Positions 9,405-17,802 are shown, counted from the stretch's first letter. The stretch is DNA of 64,000 nucleotides from Roseiarcus sp963813195 (GCA_963813195.1 CAWEYC010000021.1:1-64000), one strand, 5' to 3'. The notes: generated by a model not told the origin, from the letters alone. Numbers and translations are program-made.

Positions 9405-10822
9405 TCATCGTATCCAACCGAGTCGCTCTCCCCGATGCGAATAAGAGGCAGGTGGCGGGCGGGCTCGCGGTCGCCGTGAAAGCGGCGCTCAGGAGGCGAA
9501 CCGGCGTGTGGTTCGGTTGGAGCGGCGAAATCAGCGAGGAAGAGGCGGCGGAGCCGCGCTTCCTTCAGCGCAACCGGATCTCCTACGCCGTCATCGACCT
9601 CGCGGAGACGGATTTTCAAGAATATTACAACGGCTTCGCCAACCGCGTCCTTTGGCCCATCCTTCATTACCGCGTCGATCTGCAGGAATATTCGCGCGCC
9701 GACCAAAGCGGCTACATGCGCGTCAATCGCATTTTCGCCGACCAGCTCGACGCCATCATCGAGGAGGACGACGTCATCTGGGTGCACGATTATCACCTGA
9801 TGCCCTTGGCGCGCGAGCTCCGGGCGCGCGGGCGCGCCAACCCGATCGGTTTCTTTCTCCATATCCCCTGCGCGCCGCCCGACATCCTGCAGACCTTGCC
9901 CAATCACGAGGACATCCTCGGCAGCCTCGTTCACTACGATCTGGTCGGCTTCCAGACCGAGAACGACCGCGACAATTACGCGCATTACCTGACCTCGCAG
10001 GGCGCCAAGCCGGGCCGGGGCGGCCAGAGCTTCACCCTCGATGGACGCCAGACGCGCATCGGCGCCTTTCCCGTCGGCATCGAGACGGCCGTCTATGCGC
10101 GGCTGGCGCGCAACGCCGCGCGTTCGCCGTTCGTCAAGGAGGTCGTCGAAAGCCTCGCGGGGCAGCGTCTCGTGCTCGGCGTCGATCGTCTCGACTATTC
10201 CAAAGGCATCATCCACCGGCTCAACGCCTTCGACCGCTTTCTGGAGGTCAACCCGGATTGGCGTACGCGCGTCACGTATCTGCAAGTCACGCCCAAGAGC
10301 CGCGCCGACATCAGGGAATATGTGGCGATCGAAGACGAAGTGACGACCTTGATCGGCAAGATCAATGGGCGCTACGGCGAAGCGTCCTGGACGCCGGTTC
10401 GATACGTCAATCGATCCTACTCGCGCACCGCGCTCGCCGGCGTCTACCACGCCGCGGACGTTGCGCTGGTGACGCCGTTGCGCGACGGCATGAACCTTGT
10501 CGCCAAGGAATACATAGCGGCGCAGGATCCCGAATCGCCGGGCGTGCTGATCCTGTCGCAATTCGCCGGCGCCGCAGCGGAGCTCGACGGCGCGATCATC
10601 GTCAATCCGCACGAAACGGAAGGGGTCGCGGCGGCGATCAAGCAGGGGCTCGAGATGTCGCGGGCGGAACGTCGCGATCGCCACGCCCCGATGTTCGCCT
10701 ATCTCCTGGAGCACAACGTCGAACATTGGGCGGAGAGTTTTCTGTCGACTCTCGGGGAAGCGCGTCAGCGGCCCAGCCTGATCGAGGGCTTGCGGGCGAT
10801 GTTCGGCGCGTCGTCGGCGTAG
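9395..10822 (+). CDS. otsA: Trehalose-6-phosphate synthase
   Basis: A GT20 enzyme of 475 residues that transfers glucose from a nucleotide sugar to glucose 6-phosphate. Diagnostic stretches are the N-terminal IIVSNRV with the GGLA loop, WFGWSG, the acceptor-side VHDYHLMPLARELR, GFFLHIPCAPPDIL, DRLDYSKGI and the donor-binding DGMNLVAKEYIAAQ. The ATG at 9395 overlaps the GH15 stop by ten bases and has GGAGGAGG-like sequence at 9380-9387; the longer upstream frame is only overlap. With otsB it completes the OtsAB osmoprotection pathway. Confidence 0.95.
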   Translation: MRLIIVSNRVALPDANKRQVAGGLAVAVKAALRRRTGVWFGWSGEISEEEAAEPRFLQRNRISYAVIDLAETDFQEYYNGFANRVLWPILHYRVDLQEYSRADQSGYMRVNRIFADQLDAIIEEDDVIWVHDYHLMPLARELRARGRANPIGFFLHIPCAPPDILQTLPNHEDILGSLVHYDLVGFQTENDRDNYAHYLTSQGAKPGRGGQSFTLDGRQTRIGAFPVGIETAVYARLARNAARSPFVKEVVESLAGQRLVLGVDRLDYSKGIIHRLNAFDRFLEVNPDWRTRVTYLQVTPKSRADIREYVAIEDEVTTLIGKINGRYGEASWTPVRYVNRSYSRTALAGVYHAADVALVTPLRDGMNLVAKEYIAAQDPESPGVLILSQFAGAAAELDGAIIVNPHETEGVAAAIKQGLEMSRAERRDRHAPMFAYLLEHNVEHWAESFLSTLGEARQRPSLIEGLRAMFGASSA

Positions 10823-10969
10823 CCCGCGGGTCTTCGCCGCAAGAGCCCGCCGCGGTCGTCGGACATCGCGGCGATGTCCGCCGGCGGACGTGGCGCTGTC
10901 ATGGCTAGGATCTGCGCCCGCAGCCGTGCTTGCGGTCGGCCGTCATGGCGAATATCTCGGCGAAAGGTC

Positions 10970-11575
10970 TCATCGCGATGTGATCCGGCCTTCGGAGCCG
11001 TCGAGCAGCGCGAGCGAAGGCGCAACGACACCTTCGAGCAGGCCCTGTTCGGGACGCACGCGCGCGAGAACGCGGATCCCCATGAGGACTCCGAGAAGGT
11101 GATGGGAAAGCGTCGCCGCCGGCAGAGACCGCGTGATCGTGCCGTCGGCTTGGCCGGCTTTCAGGCGGGCGAGGAAGAAGGCCTCGATCTCGGCAAGGAC
11201 CGCGGTGACGATCTTGCGAAAGCCCGGATCATGCGGCGCGACATCGAGCGCCGCGTTGACCAGCATGCAGCCTTTGCGTTCTCGATCGCCAAGCGAGCGC
11301 TTCACGATCTCCGCGAAGAAGGCGGCGATCGCGTCGCGGGGCGCCAACGCCTCGAAACGCCGAATGCGATCGGCAAGGCTTCCTTCGACATAATGCTCAA
11401 ACGCCTTCTCGTAGATCGCTCGCTTATCGCCGAAAGCATTGTAGAGGCTCGCGGCGGTGATCCCGGTCTGCTCCACGAGGTCTCGAACGGACGTGGCTTC
11501 GTAGCCCCGGCTCCAAAAGCACAGCACGGCCGCATCCAGCACAGCGTCTTCGTCAAATTCCCTCGGTCTCGCCAT
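10970..11575 (-). CDS. TetR/AcrR-family transcriptional regulator
   Basis: A one-component repressor-type regulator of 201 residues. The N-terminal TetR helix-turn-helix is clear (AVLCFWSRGYEATSVRDLVEQTGITAASLYNAFGDKRAIYEKAFEHY), followed by a ligand-binding domain with CMLVNAALDVAPHD, as in AcuR/YxaF-like proteins. The ATG at 11575 begins MARPREFD, the normal start of the family; the frame is open further upstream. It is divergent from the peroxiredoxin and glutathione-transferase genes, and a palindrome lies between them, so it probably controls that set in response to an electrophile or oxidant. Confidence 0.9.
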   Translation of the reverse strand: MARPREFDEDAVLDAAVLCFWSRGYEATSVRDLVEQTGITAASLYNAFGDKRAIYEKAFEHYVEGSLADRIRRFEALAPRDAIAAFFAEIVKRSLGDRERKGCMLVNAALDVAPHDPGFRKIVTAVLAEIEAFFLARLKAGQADGTITRSLPAATLSHHLLGVLMGIRVLARVRPEQGLLEGVVAPSLALLDGSEGRITSR

Positions 11576-11630
11576 CCCGTCACCCGCCCATCGTCCACGC
11601 CGCTGGCGTCTTGCCATCTTCGGCGCCAGG

Positions 11631-11662
11631 TTGCATTTTAGGATGATCGTATTAAAACGCAA
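11631..11662. promoter_or_regulatory. Candidate TetR operator (inverted repeat)
   Basis: Arms TTGCATTTTA (11631-11640) and TTAAAACGCAA (11652-11662) are inverted copies with one mismatch and an 11-base spacer containing GATCGT. It lies between the divergent TetR gene and the peroxiredoxin gene, the usual operator position. Confidence 0.55.
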
Positions 11663-11736
11663 GGCGCGGCGCCCTCAGGGGTTCGCGCCGGCCGCTCGCT
11701 GGTTTCCCCGCCGGGGGCCCGGAATGGAGGATCGCA

Positions 11737-12390
11737 ATGGGACTCGAACAGCAGCTTGCCGCCTTCAAGGCGGAGTTCGCGCGCACCGCGCCGGCTGGCC
11801 GGCCTGCCCTCTACGAGGCCAAGATCGCGGAGCTGCGCGCCAGCTTCGCCATGGAAGCAGCCATCGGGGTCGACGACCAGGCGCCGGACTTCGCGCTCCC
11901 GGATCCGCACGGCAAGATGCTGTCTCTCTCCGACCTGCTACGGTCCGGGCCGGCAGTCGTAACCTTCTATCGCGGCGGCTGGTGCCCCTACTGCAACATG
12001 CAGCTCCGTGCCTATCAGGCCGCCCTGCCGGAAATGGTCGCGCTCGGCGCGCGGCTGGTCGCGATTTCGCCGCAGCTTCCCGACGGGTCGCTGTCGACAA
12101 CGGAGACGAACGAATTGACCTTCGATGTCCTCAGCGATGTCGGCAATCCGGTCGCGCGCCGGTTCGGCCTCGTCTACGCGCTGCCGGAGGAGCTTCGGGC
12201 GGCGCTGCGATCGAACAACAAAGCCTTGCCCGGCATCAACGGCGACGAAAGCTGGGAGCTGCCGGTCCCAGCGACCTACGTCATCGACCGGGACCGCCGT
12301 GTGGCGCTGGCCGCCATCGACGTCGATTACCGAAACCGCCTCGAACCCGAGGCCGTCCTGGGCGCATTGAAATCGTTGCGCCCGGTCTAA
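11737..12390 (+). CDS. Peroxiredoxin-like AhpC/TSA protein
   Basis: A thioredoxin-fold peroxiredoxin-like protein of 217 residues. The core begins with QAPDFALPDPHGKMLSLSDLL and carries the redox site YRGGWCPYCNMQLRAYQ, with a CxxC where most peroxiredoxins have a single peroxidatic cysteine. A basic, amphipathic 45-residue N-terminal extension precedes it. It probably reduces peroxides or other oxidised substrates in the cytoplasm. GGAGG lies just before the ATG. It heads a three-gene set with two glutathione-transferase-fold proteins, apparently under the divergent TetR regulator. Confidence 0.88.
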   Translation: MGLEQQLAAFKAEFARTAPAGRPALYEAKIAELRASFAMEAAIGVDDQAPDFALPDPHGKMLSLSDLLRSGPAVVTFYRGGWCPYCNMQLRAYQAALPEMVALGARLVAISPQLPDGSLSTTETNELTFDVLSDVGNPVARRFGLVYALPEELRAALRSNNKALPGINGDESWELPVPATYVIDRDRRVALAAIDVDYRNRLEPEAVLGALKSLRPV

Positions 12391-12436
12391 CCCGGACGCC
12401 GATACCGGCGCGCCGCCTCATCCGCAAGGAGACCTC

Positions 12437-13276
12437 ATGATCCGCTTCTATTTCCACCCGACGCCGAACCCCGCAAAGATCGCGCTCTTCCTGGAGGAGG
12501 CAGGCCTGCCCTACGAGGCGATCCCCGTCGACACCGGCAAGGGTGAACAGCACACCGCTTCCTTCCACGCCATAAACCCGAATGGCAAGGTGCCGGCTAT
12601 CGTCGACACGGACGGACCCACCGGCAAGGAAGCCCGGGTCTTCGATTCCACCGCGATCCTGATTTACCTGGCCGAGAAGACCGGCAAGTTCCTCGGCGCA
12701 CCGGCCGACCGGCCGGAGCTGCTCTCGTGGCTGCTGTTCATCGCGTCGGGGCTCGGCCCGTTCTCCGGCCAGGCGGTGCATTTCCAGTTCGCGGCGCCGG
12801 AAGGCCTGGACTACGCCGTGAACCGCTACCGGCGTGAGGCCGAGCGGCATTACCAGGTGCTGAATGACCATCTGGAAGGCCGCGACTTCATCGTCGGCGG
12901 TGGCTACACGATCGCCGACATGTCGGCCTGGGGCTGGCTCGACCGTGCGTCGCGCGTGCGCAAGGGCGAAGCCGACCCACTCGCCGCCTTCCCCAACCTC
13001 AAGCGGCTGTTCGAGACGGTCGACGCGCGGCCGGCGGTCGCCCGCGCCCGCGCCGTCGGAAAGGACCACGACTTCAAGAAGGTCGTGACGAGGAGACCAA
13101 GCGCGCGCTCTTCCCGTCCAACTATTCCCCGGCCGCCTGACCTGGCCCCGAGCAATTGCGGAGACGAGCATGACGGATTCCCTCGATTACACACCCCCGA
13201 AGGTCTGGACCTGGATCAAACCCAGCGGCGGCGTCTTTGCGAGCATCAACCGGCCGATCGCCGGGCCGACGCATGA
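12437..13276 (+). CDS. Glutathione S-transferase with 3' frameshift
   Basis: A GST-fold protein. The N-terminal thioredoxin-like domain (FYFHPTPNPAKIALFLEEAGLPYE, then NGKVPAIVD and DSTAILIYLAEKTGKFL) and helical C-terminal domain (GGYTIADMSAWGWLDRA) are intact. Near 13084 the reading frame departs from the expected C terminus: one frame over, the DNA encodes DEETKRALFPSNYSPAA and stops at 13138-13140. The simplest explanation is loss of one G in the run after GTCGT. As read, the protein gains about 60 unrelated residues and overlaps the next gene by over 100 bases; with one base restored it would be 234 residues, a normal length. A true mutation and a sequencing error look the same here. Confidence 0.8.
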   Translation: MIRFYFHPTPNPAKIALFLEEAGLPYEAIPVDTGKGEQHTASFHAINPNGKVPAIVDTDGPTGKEARVFDSTAILIYLAEKTGKFLGAPADRPELLSWLLFIASGLGPFSGQAVHFQFAAPEGLDYAVNRYRREAERHYQVLNDHLEGRDFIVGGGYTIADMSAWGWLDRASRVRKGEADPLAAFPNLKRLFETVDARPAVARARAVGKDHDFKKVVTRRPSARSSRPTIPRPPDLAPSNCGDEHDGFPRLHTPEGLDLDQTQRRRLCEHQPADRRADA

Positions 13277-14045
13277 GAAAGCGCTGCCGGTGGGACGCCA
13301 CCCGCTGCAGCTTTACTCGCTGGGCACGCCCAACGGCGTCAAGGTCACGATCATGCTGGAGGAGTTGCTCGCTCTCGGCCACTCCGGCGCCGAATATGAC
13401 GCCTGGCTGATCAAGATCGGCGATGGCGACCAGTTCGGCAGCGGGTTCGTTGAAGTGAACCCCAATTCCAAGATCCCGGCGCTGCTGGACCGCGGCGGGG
13501 CGAAACCGATCCGCGTCTTCGAATCCGGCTCGATCCTGATGTATCTGGCGGAGAAGTTCGGCGCTTTCCTCCCGGAGGACATCGCGGCCCGTACCGAGGC
13601 GCTGAATTGGCTCTTCTGGCAGATGGGCAGCGCGCCTTATCTCGGCGGTGGTTTCGGCCACTTCTACGCCTATGCGCCGACCAAGATTGAATACGCGATC
13701 GACCGCTTCGCCATGGAGGTGAAGCGCCAGCTCGACGTGCTCGACCGGCGCCTGGCCGGGAGCGAATACCTTGCCGGCGGCGACTACACGATCGCCGACA
13801 TCGCGGTGTTCCCTTGGTATGGCGGGCTTGCGAAGGGCTGGGCGTACGGCGCGGCAGAGTTTCTGAGCGTGCAGGACTACCGGAATGTGCAGCGCTGGGC
13901 CGACGCCATCCTCGCGCGACCGGCCGTGAAGCGCGGCCGCATGGTCAACCGCACGAGCGGCGATCCGTCCGAACAGCTCCGCGAGCGCCACGACGCCAGC
14001 GATTTCGACACCAAGACCCAGGACAAGCTCGCAGGGGCAAGTTGA
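13170..14045 (+). CDS. yghU: YghU-type glutathione-dependent disulfide-bond oxidoreductase
   Basis: A 291-residue Nu-class GST close to E. coli YghU/YfcG. It has the long N-terminal lead (PPKVWTWIKPSGGVFASINRPIAGPTHEK) typical of YghU, then LYSLGTPNGVKVTIMLEELLALG, VNPNSKIPALLD and ESGSILMYLAEKFG, which form the glutathione site, and a helical C-terminal domain with GGDYTIADIAVFPWYGG. These enzymes reduce small disulfides using glutathione. It follows the frameshifted GST by 29 bases measured from that gene's presumed original stop and is probably co-transcribed. Confidence 0.93.
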   Translation: MTDSLDYTPPKVWTWIKPSGGVFASINRPIAGPTHEKALPVGRHPLQLYSLGTPNGVKVTIMLEELLALGHSGAEYDAWLIKIGDGDQFGSGFVEVNPNSKIPALLDRGGAKPIRVFESGSILMYLAEKFGAFLPEDIAARTEALNWLFWQMGSAPYLGGGFGHFYAYAPTKIEYAIDRFAMEVKRQLDVLDRRLAGSEYLAGGDYTIADIAVFPWYGGLAKGWAYGAAEFLSVQDYRNVQRWADAILARPAVKRGRMVNRTSGDPSEQLRERHDASDFDTKTQDKLAGAS

Positions 14046-14129
14046 CCCGGGCCGTCCGCCTCACCGCTCGTCATTAGAGAGCGCTACGGTTCTCGGTCGA
14101 TCCGCCACGGCCGGGAAGTTCCGGCCTGC

Positions 14130-14165
14130 GTCATTCCCGCGCAAGCGCGCTTGCGCGGGAATGAC
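14130..14165. repeat. Perfect 36-bp palindrome, REP/bidirectional terminator type
   Basis: Each 18-base arm reads GTCATTCCCGCGCAAGCG from outside to centre, with no spacer. It sits between convergent genes (yghU and the dehydrogenase). The TCATTCCCGCG motif is the common REP-type chromosomal repeat core of proteobacteria; the transcript would form a long hairpin ending both genes. Confidence 0.8.
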
Positions 14166-14211
14166 AGGGATCGACGATTCAAACAAAACGCCGCGCGCCC
14201 TAATCAGGACA

Positions 14212-15141
14212 CTACCGCCGATCAAGCCATTCGACGATGTTCCGGACCGTGTCGCCATAAAACCTCCTGTAGAGGTCTTCTGAGACGTAGCCGATATGCG
14301 GCGTTGCAAGCACGTTGTCCAAGCTGCGGAAGAGATGGTCCGGCGGCAGCGGCTCCGTCTCGAACACGTCAACGGCCAAACCGGCGATGCGCCGTTGCCG
14401 GAGAAGGTCCAGCACGGCCCGCTCGTCCACGATTGCGCTGCGGGAGGTGTTGATCAGCCAGGCTGTCGGCTTCATCATCGCCAGCGCCGCGGCGTCGACG
14501 AGGCCGCGAGTTCGGCGGCTCAACAATGTGTGGATGCTGAGGATGTCCGCGGCGGCGAAAAGCTCGTCTTTCGAGACCGCGATGGCCCCGACCGCGGCGG
14601 CTTTCTCGGCAGTCAGATTTTGGCTCCACCCGATCACCCGCATTCCGAAGGCGCGGCCGACCTGCGCCACCCGGCCGCCAATGTTGCCAAGCCCCAGCAA
14701 CCCCAGCGTCCGGCCGTGCAGGTCGCTGCCCACTGTCTGCTGCCAACCGCCTGACCGCACCGATGAAACCTCCCGCATGAGGTGGCGCTGGCTTGCAAGG
14801 ATCAACGCCCAGGTCAATTCGACGGTCGGGGTGGGGAAATAGCCCGTGTGGACGATCTTGACGCCTCGCTCCTCCGCCGCAGCGACGTCGATCGCGGCGT
14901 TGATCCGCCCGGTCGAGGCGATCAGCTCGAGGTTTGGCAACCGCTCGATCAGCGTGCGCGTCAGCGCCGTGCGTTCGCGCATGGCGCAGATCACGTTGAA
15001 CGGCGCGAGGCGCGCCGCCAACTCGTTTTCGTCGCTCACGTGATCGACGAAAACGGTGATGTTCGCCCGTCCGTCGAGCGCGGACCAATCGGCCATCCTC
15101 AGTGCGGCCGATTGGTAGTCATCCAGGATCGCGATCTGCAC
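14212..15141 (-). CDS. D-2-hydroxyacid dehydrogenase
   Basis: An NAD(P)-dependent dehydrogenase of the D-isomer-specific 2-hydroxyacid family, 309 residues. The nucleotide site is LGLLGLGNIGGRVAQVGRAFGMRVIGW. The catalytic trio is visible as Arg in NTSRSAIVDE, Glu in DVFETEPLP and His in TPHIGYVSE. The N-terminal substrate domain (ILDDYQSAALRMADWSAL) is the variant common in alphaproteobacterial phosphoglycerate-dehydrogenase-like enzymes; the substrate is unknown. It is the last chromosomal gene before the mobile element and is convergent with yghU. Confidence 0.9.
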   Translation of the reverse strand: MQIAILDDYQSAALRMADWSALDGRANITVFVDHVSDENELAARLAPFNVICAMRERTALTRTLIERLPNLELIASTGRINAAIDVAAAEERGVKIVHTGYFPTPTVELTWALILASQRHLMREVSSVRSGGWQQTVGSDLHGRTLGLLGLGNIGGRVAQVGRAFGMRVIGWSQNLTAEKAAAVGAIAVSKDELFAAADILSIHTLLSRRTRGLVDAAALAMMKPTAWLINTSRSAIVDERAVLDLLRQRRIAGLAVDVFETEPLPPDHLFRSLDNVLATPHIGYVSEDLYRRFYGDTVRNIVEWLDRR

Positions 15142-15369
15142 GACGCTCTCTCCCTTCGAAAGAACTGCGGGCCCGCAAGCTCCAGCGATCGACTGGGTCG
15201 TCGCCGCAGGCGACGAGGGTGTGTCCGGTTCTCAATTATGCTTGACGAGGACACGGCGCGCCAGGGCGCAGCCTCATTCCGATTGGAGCAATCCGTATCC
15301 GTCGCTCGGTCGGCAGGGATTGCACGGGAAACGCGTTGAGGCGCCCGGGTAGCGACCCGCGATGTAAGT

Positions 15370-15396
15370 AAAAGCACCCCGTAGGGCGCCTTTTTA
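15370..15396. terminator. Terminator downstream of the tRNA-Gly 3' half
   Basis: GCACCC and GGGCGC arms (15374-15379 and 15384-15389) form a stem on the minus-strand RNA with one G-U pair, flanked by A and T runs on both sides. It lies just past the CCA end of the tRNA fragment, so it was probably the native tRNA-Gly terminator. Confidence 0.65.
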
Positions 15397-15416
15397 TCAG
15401 TTCATCGGCGAAAATT

Positions 15417-15464
15417 TGGAGCGGGCGAAGGGATTCGAACCCTCGACCCCAACCTTGGCAAGGT
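15417..15464 (-). other. Attachment-site copy: 3' half of tRNA-Gly(GCC)
   Basis: On the minus strand this is the 3' half of a bacterial tRNA-Gly: anticodon loop TTGCCAA (anticodon GCC), anticodon 3' stem, T arm with GGTTCGAATCC, acceptor strand CGCCCGC and an encoded TCCA end. On the anticodon side the match to a normal tRNA stops at ACC: no D arm follows, and upstream sequence is unrelated. This is the expected att core left by integration into a tRNA 3' end. The intact gene should be at the far, unseen end of the element. Confidence 0.88.
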
Positions 15465-15660
15465 GCCCGAGGGGCTTACGCCACGGTGTCCGGCAGCCCG
15501 CCAGAGCCAGAAATCTAGCGATAAATCAACGATATAACTTTCTCCTGACCCGCCGGTTGTATCCGGTTCTGTCCGGCGACTTGCCGCCAAATGCTTGGAA
15601 TTAGCTTCGATGGGTGGTATGGTAGAGGCATTCTAATCAAATGTCCAGCAGGTGATTGAA

Positions 15661-16974
15661 ATGGCTGGGGAAAGACTCACCAAGCGCGTTGTCGACGCCT
15701 TGAAGGCTCCGGAACCTTCGAAGGTTGGGGTCAAGGTTCGGGAGAGTTTCCTGTGGGATCGTGAGCTCCGCGGCTTCGGCGTGCAGGTCATGCCGTCGGG
15801 CCTCAAGAGCTTCGTCATCCAATATCGCACGCCCGAAGGACGCCCGCGGCGCGTGGTCATCGGGCGCTACGGCCTGATGACCGTCGAGGCGGCCCGCACG
15901 CTCGCCCATGAGAAGCTGGTCGCCGTGTCCAAGGGTGTCGATCCGGTCGCCGAGGAGGCGAAGGCGGCCGGACTCCTGACCGTCGCCGAGATCTGCGACT
16001 GGTACATCGCCGAAGCAGAGGCCGGCCGCATCCTTGGCCGCCGCCGCCGCGCCATCAAGGCGTCCACTCTGGCGATGGATCGCAGCCGGATTGAGTCTCA
16101 CATCAAGCCGCTGCTTGGCAGGCGGCAGATCGGGTCCCTCAAGCTCGGCGACATCGAAGGCGCGCAAGCGGATATCGCGGCCGGCAAGACATCGAAGGCT
16201 CGCGTCGGCAGCCGTGGTGGCGCCACCACCGGCGGCGAAGGGGTCGCGGCGCGAACCATTTCGACCCTGCACGCCATCTTCGAGCATGCCGTGCGCCTCG
16301 GACAGATCGAAGCCAACCCGGCCAAGGGAGTCCGAAAGCTGGCCGCCCAGCCCCGAGAACGGCGGCTCAGTCGCGCCGAGATCGAGCGCCTGGGCAAGAC
16401 GCTTCGCGCCGTCGCGGAGGAGGGCGAGCACCCAACCGGGCTTGCCGCCATCCGCTTCCTGCTGCTCACCGGTTTCCGGCGCATGGAAGCCTTGGGGTTG
16501 GAACGGGCATGGCTCGACGAGGACGAGGAAGCGATCCGCTTCCCCGATACCAAGAGCGGCGCGCAGACGCGGGTGATCGGGCACGCTGCCATCGATCTGT
16601 TGCTCGAACAGCCGAAGACGAAATCACCCTTTTTCTTCCCGGCCGATTGGGGCGAGGGCCATTTTATCGGCGTGGTGCGCGTGCTGGATCGCGTCTGTGA
16701 AAAGGCGCGCCTGGCCGACATCACCCCCCACACGCTGCGCCATACCTTCGCCAGCTTGGCCGGCGATCTCGGCTTCTCGGAGTTGACGATCGCCGCGCTG
16801 CTCGGTCACTCCGCCCGCGGCGTCACCCAGCGCTATATCCACATTGATGAAGCGCTCAGAATGACCGCCGACCGCGTGGCGGCAGAGATGGCCGATATCC
16901 TCGATGGCCGGGCGACACCGGCGCGCACACGCGGCGACCGCGCCGAGCGGCGCCTGGAAGCCGCCGGTTCATGA
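15661..16974 (+). CDS. int: P4-type tyrosine integrase of the mobile element
   Basis: A tyrosine recombinase of 437 residues that inserts and excises the element at tRNA-Gly. It has the N-terminal DUF4102 arm-binding domain (LWDRELRGFGVQVMPSGLKSFVIQYR), a SAM-like core-binding domain and a catalytic domain with Arg in TGFRRMEAL, Lys in TKSG, the HxxR box HTLRHTFAS, His in LLGHSARG and the nucleophile Tyr in QRYIHI. All catalytic residues are present. The ATG at 15661, six bases after AGGTG, is preferred; GTG at 15652 is in frame. It lies about 190 bases inside the att site and reads into the element. Confidence 0.93.
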   Translation: MAGERLTKRVVDALKAPEPSKVGVKVRESFLWDRELRGFGVQVMPSGLKSFVIQYRTPEGRPRRVVIGRYGLMTVEAARTLAHEKLVAVSKGVDPVAEEAKAAGLLTVAEICDWYIAEAEAGRILGRRRRAIKASTLAMDRSRIESHIKPLLGRRQIGSLKLGDIEGAQADIAAGKTSKARVGSRGGATTGGEGVAARTISTLHAIFEHAVRLGQIEANPAKGVRKLAAQPRERRLSRAEIERLGKTLRAVAEEGEHPTGLAAIRFLLLTGFRRMEALGLERAWLDEDEEAIRFPDTKSGAQTRVIGHAAIDLLLEQPKTKSPFFFPADWGEGHFIGVVRVLDRVCEKARLADITPHTLRHTFASLAGDLGFSELTIAALLGHSARGVTQRYIHIDEALRMTADRVAAEMADILDGRATPARTRGDRAERRLEAAGS

Positions 16975-16995
16975 GCATGGAGTGGAAGTGTCAGG

Positions 16996-17030
16996 GGCCG
17001 TCTGAAGTTTGTAGCAGGCTTCGGACGGCC
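16996..17030. terminator. Hairpin after the integrase gene
   Basis: GGCCGTCTGAAG (16996-17007) pairs with CTTCGGACGGCC (17019-17030) with one internal mismatch and an 11-base loop, 22 bases past the integrase stop. No strong T run follows; it probably separates int from the toxin-antitoxin operon. Confidence 0.5.
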
Positions 17031-17105
17031 TCGGCCGCTTGGCCGCCGCCCTGTCTCCGTGCCTGCGTCCGAAGAAAGCGGCATGCTTCGGTCAATCCTT
17101 GAAGG

Positions 17106-17134
17106 TGTCCGAAAAATGTCGTATCTTTCGGGCA
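17106..17134. promoter_or_regulatory. Inverted repeat across the abiEi start region
   Basis: TGTCCGAAA (17106-17114) and TTTCGGGCA (17126-17134) are inverted copies with one mismatch and an 11-base spacer. AbiEi-type antitoxins autorepress by binding inverted repeats at their promoter. Here the repeat straddles the chosen ATG, so it may be an operator or a translational hairpin. Confidence 0.4.
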
Positions 17135-17802
17135 TGGTGGATATCGCGCTCAATACGGACCTACGCGCCCGGCTACTCGACCGAATCGCGTCAGACCCCG
17201 AGGAAGTTTGGACGCCGAGCGACTTTGCGGATCTCGGCAGTCGCGCCGCCGTGGATAAGACGTTGCAACGCCTCGTCCCCTCTGGAGAGCTTCGCCGCAT
17301 TGACCGGGGACTCTATGACCGGCCCCGAAGAAGCAGCCTGACGGGCCGCACCGCCGTTCCCGATTATCGGGCTGTCATCCGCGCCGTAACGCGTCGCGAT
17401 CAAGCCCGCGCCGTGGTGGATGGCATGACCGCCGCCAACGACCTCGGCCTCACCACGGCCGTGCCGGCCCGCATAGAGGTCCTCGTCGATGCTCGCCTGA
17501 AGCCCATCAAGCTCGGCAATCAGGAGATCCACTTCAAGCACGCGGCGCCCAGCCGCCTCTACTGGGCTGGTCGGCCCGCCATGCGGGTTGTTCAAGCCCT
17601 GCACTGGATGCAGGACATGCTGGTCAACGATGATGAGCGCGCGCGGGTGAGCGCCGCGCTGCACCGCCTATTCGCCGATCCCAGCCACGGACAGGCGATC
17701 CGCGACGATTTGCGATCCGGCCTGCCGGCTTTGCCAATCTGGATGCAGGAATTCCTCCGCGACCTCCTCAATCCGACTACCGCGGAAGGCGCGCGCCAAT
17801 GA
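17116..17802 (+). CDS. AbiEi-type antitoxin of a type IV toxin-antitoxin system
   Basis: An AbiEi-like (DUF6088-type) antitoxin of about 228 residues. The N-terminal winged helix-turn-helix (VWTPSDFADLGSRAAVDKTLQRLVPSGELRRIDRGLYDRPR) is followed by the C-terminal antitoxin domain with TAANDLGLTTAVPARIEVLVD. It neutralises the downstream nucleotidyltransferase toxin without stable complex formation and represses its own promoter. The ATG at 17116 follows GAAGGTG by eight bases; starts at 17083 and 17059 are also open. It overlaps the toxin gene by four bases (ATGA). Confidence 0.85.
   Translation: MSYLSGMVDIALNTDLRARLLDRIASDPEEVWTPSDFADLGSRAAVDKTLQRLVPSGELRRIDRGLYDRPRRSSLTGRTAVPDYRAVIRAVTRRDQARAVVDGMTAANDLGLTTAVPARIEVLVDARLKPIKLGNQEIHFKHAAPSRLYWAGRPAMRVVQALHWMQDMLVNDDERARVSAALHRLFADPSHGQAIRDDLRSGLPALPIWMQEFLRDLLNPTTAEGARQ

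Noticed and set aside
15417..15503. A complete tRNA-Gly
   Set aside because: GCGGGC upstream could pair with the acceptor 3' strand, but there is no D arm and the anticodon 5' stem does not match, so it is only a 3' half.
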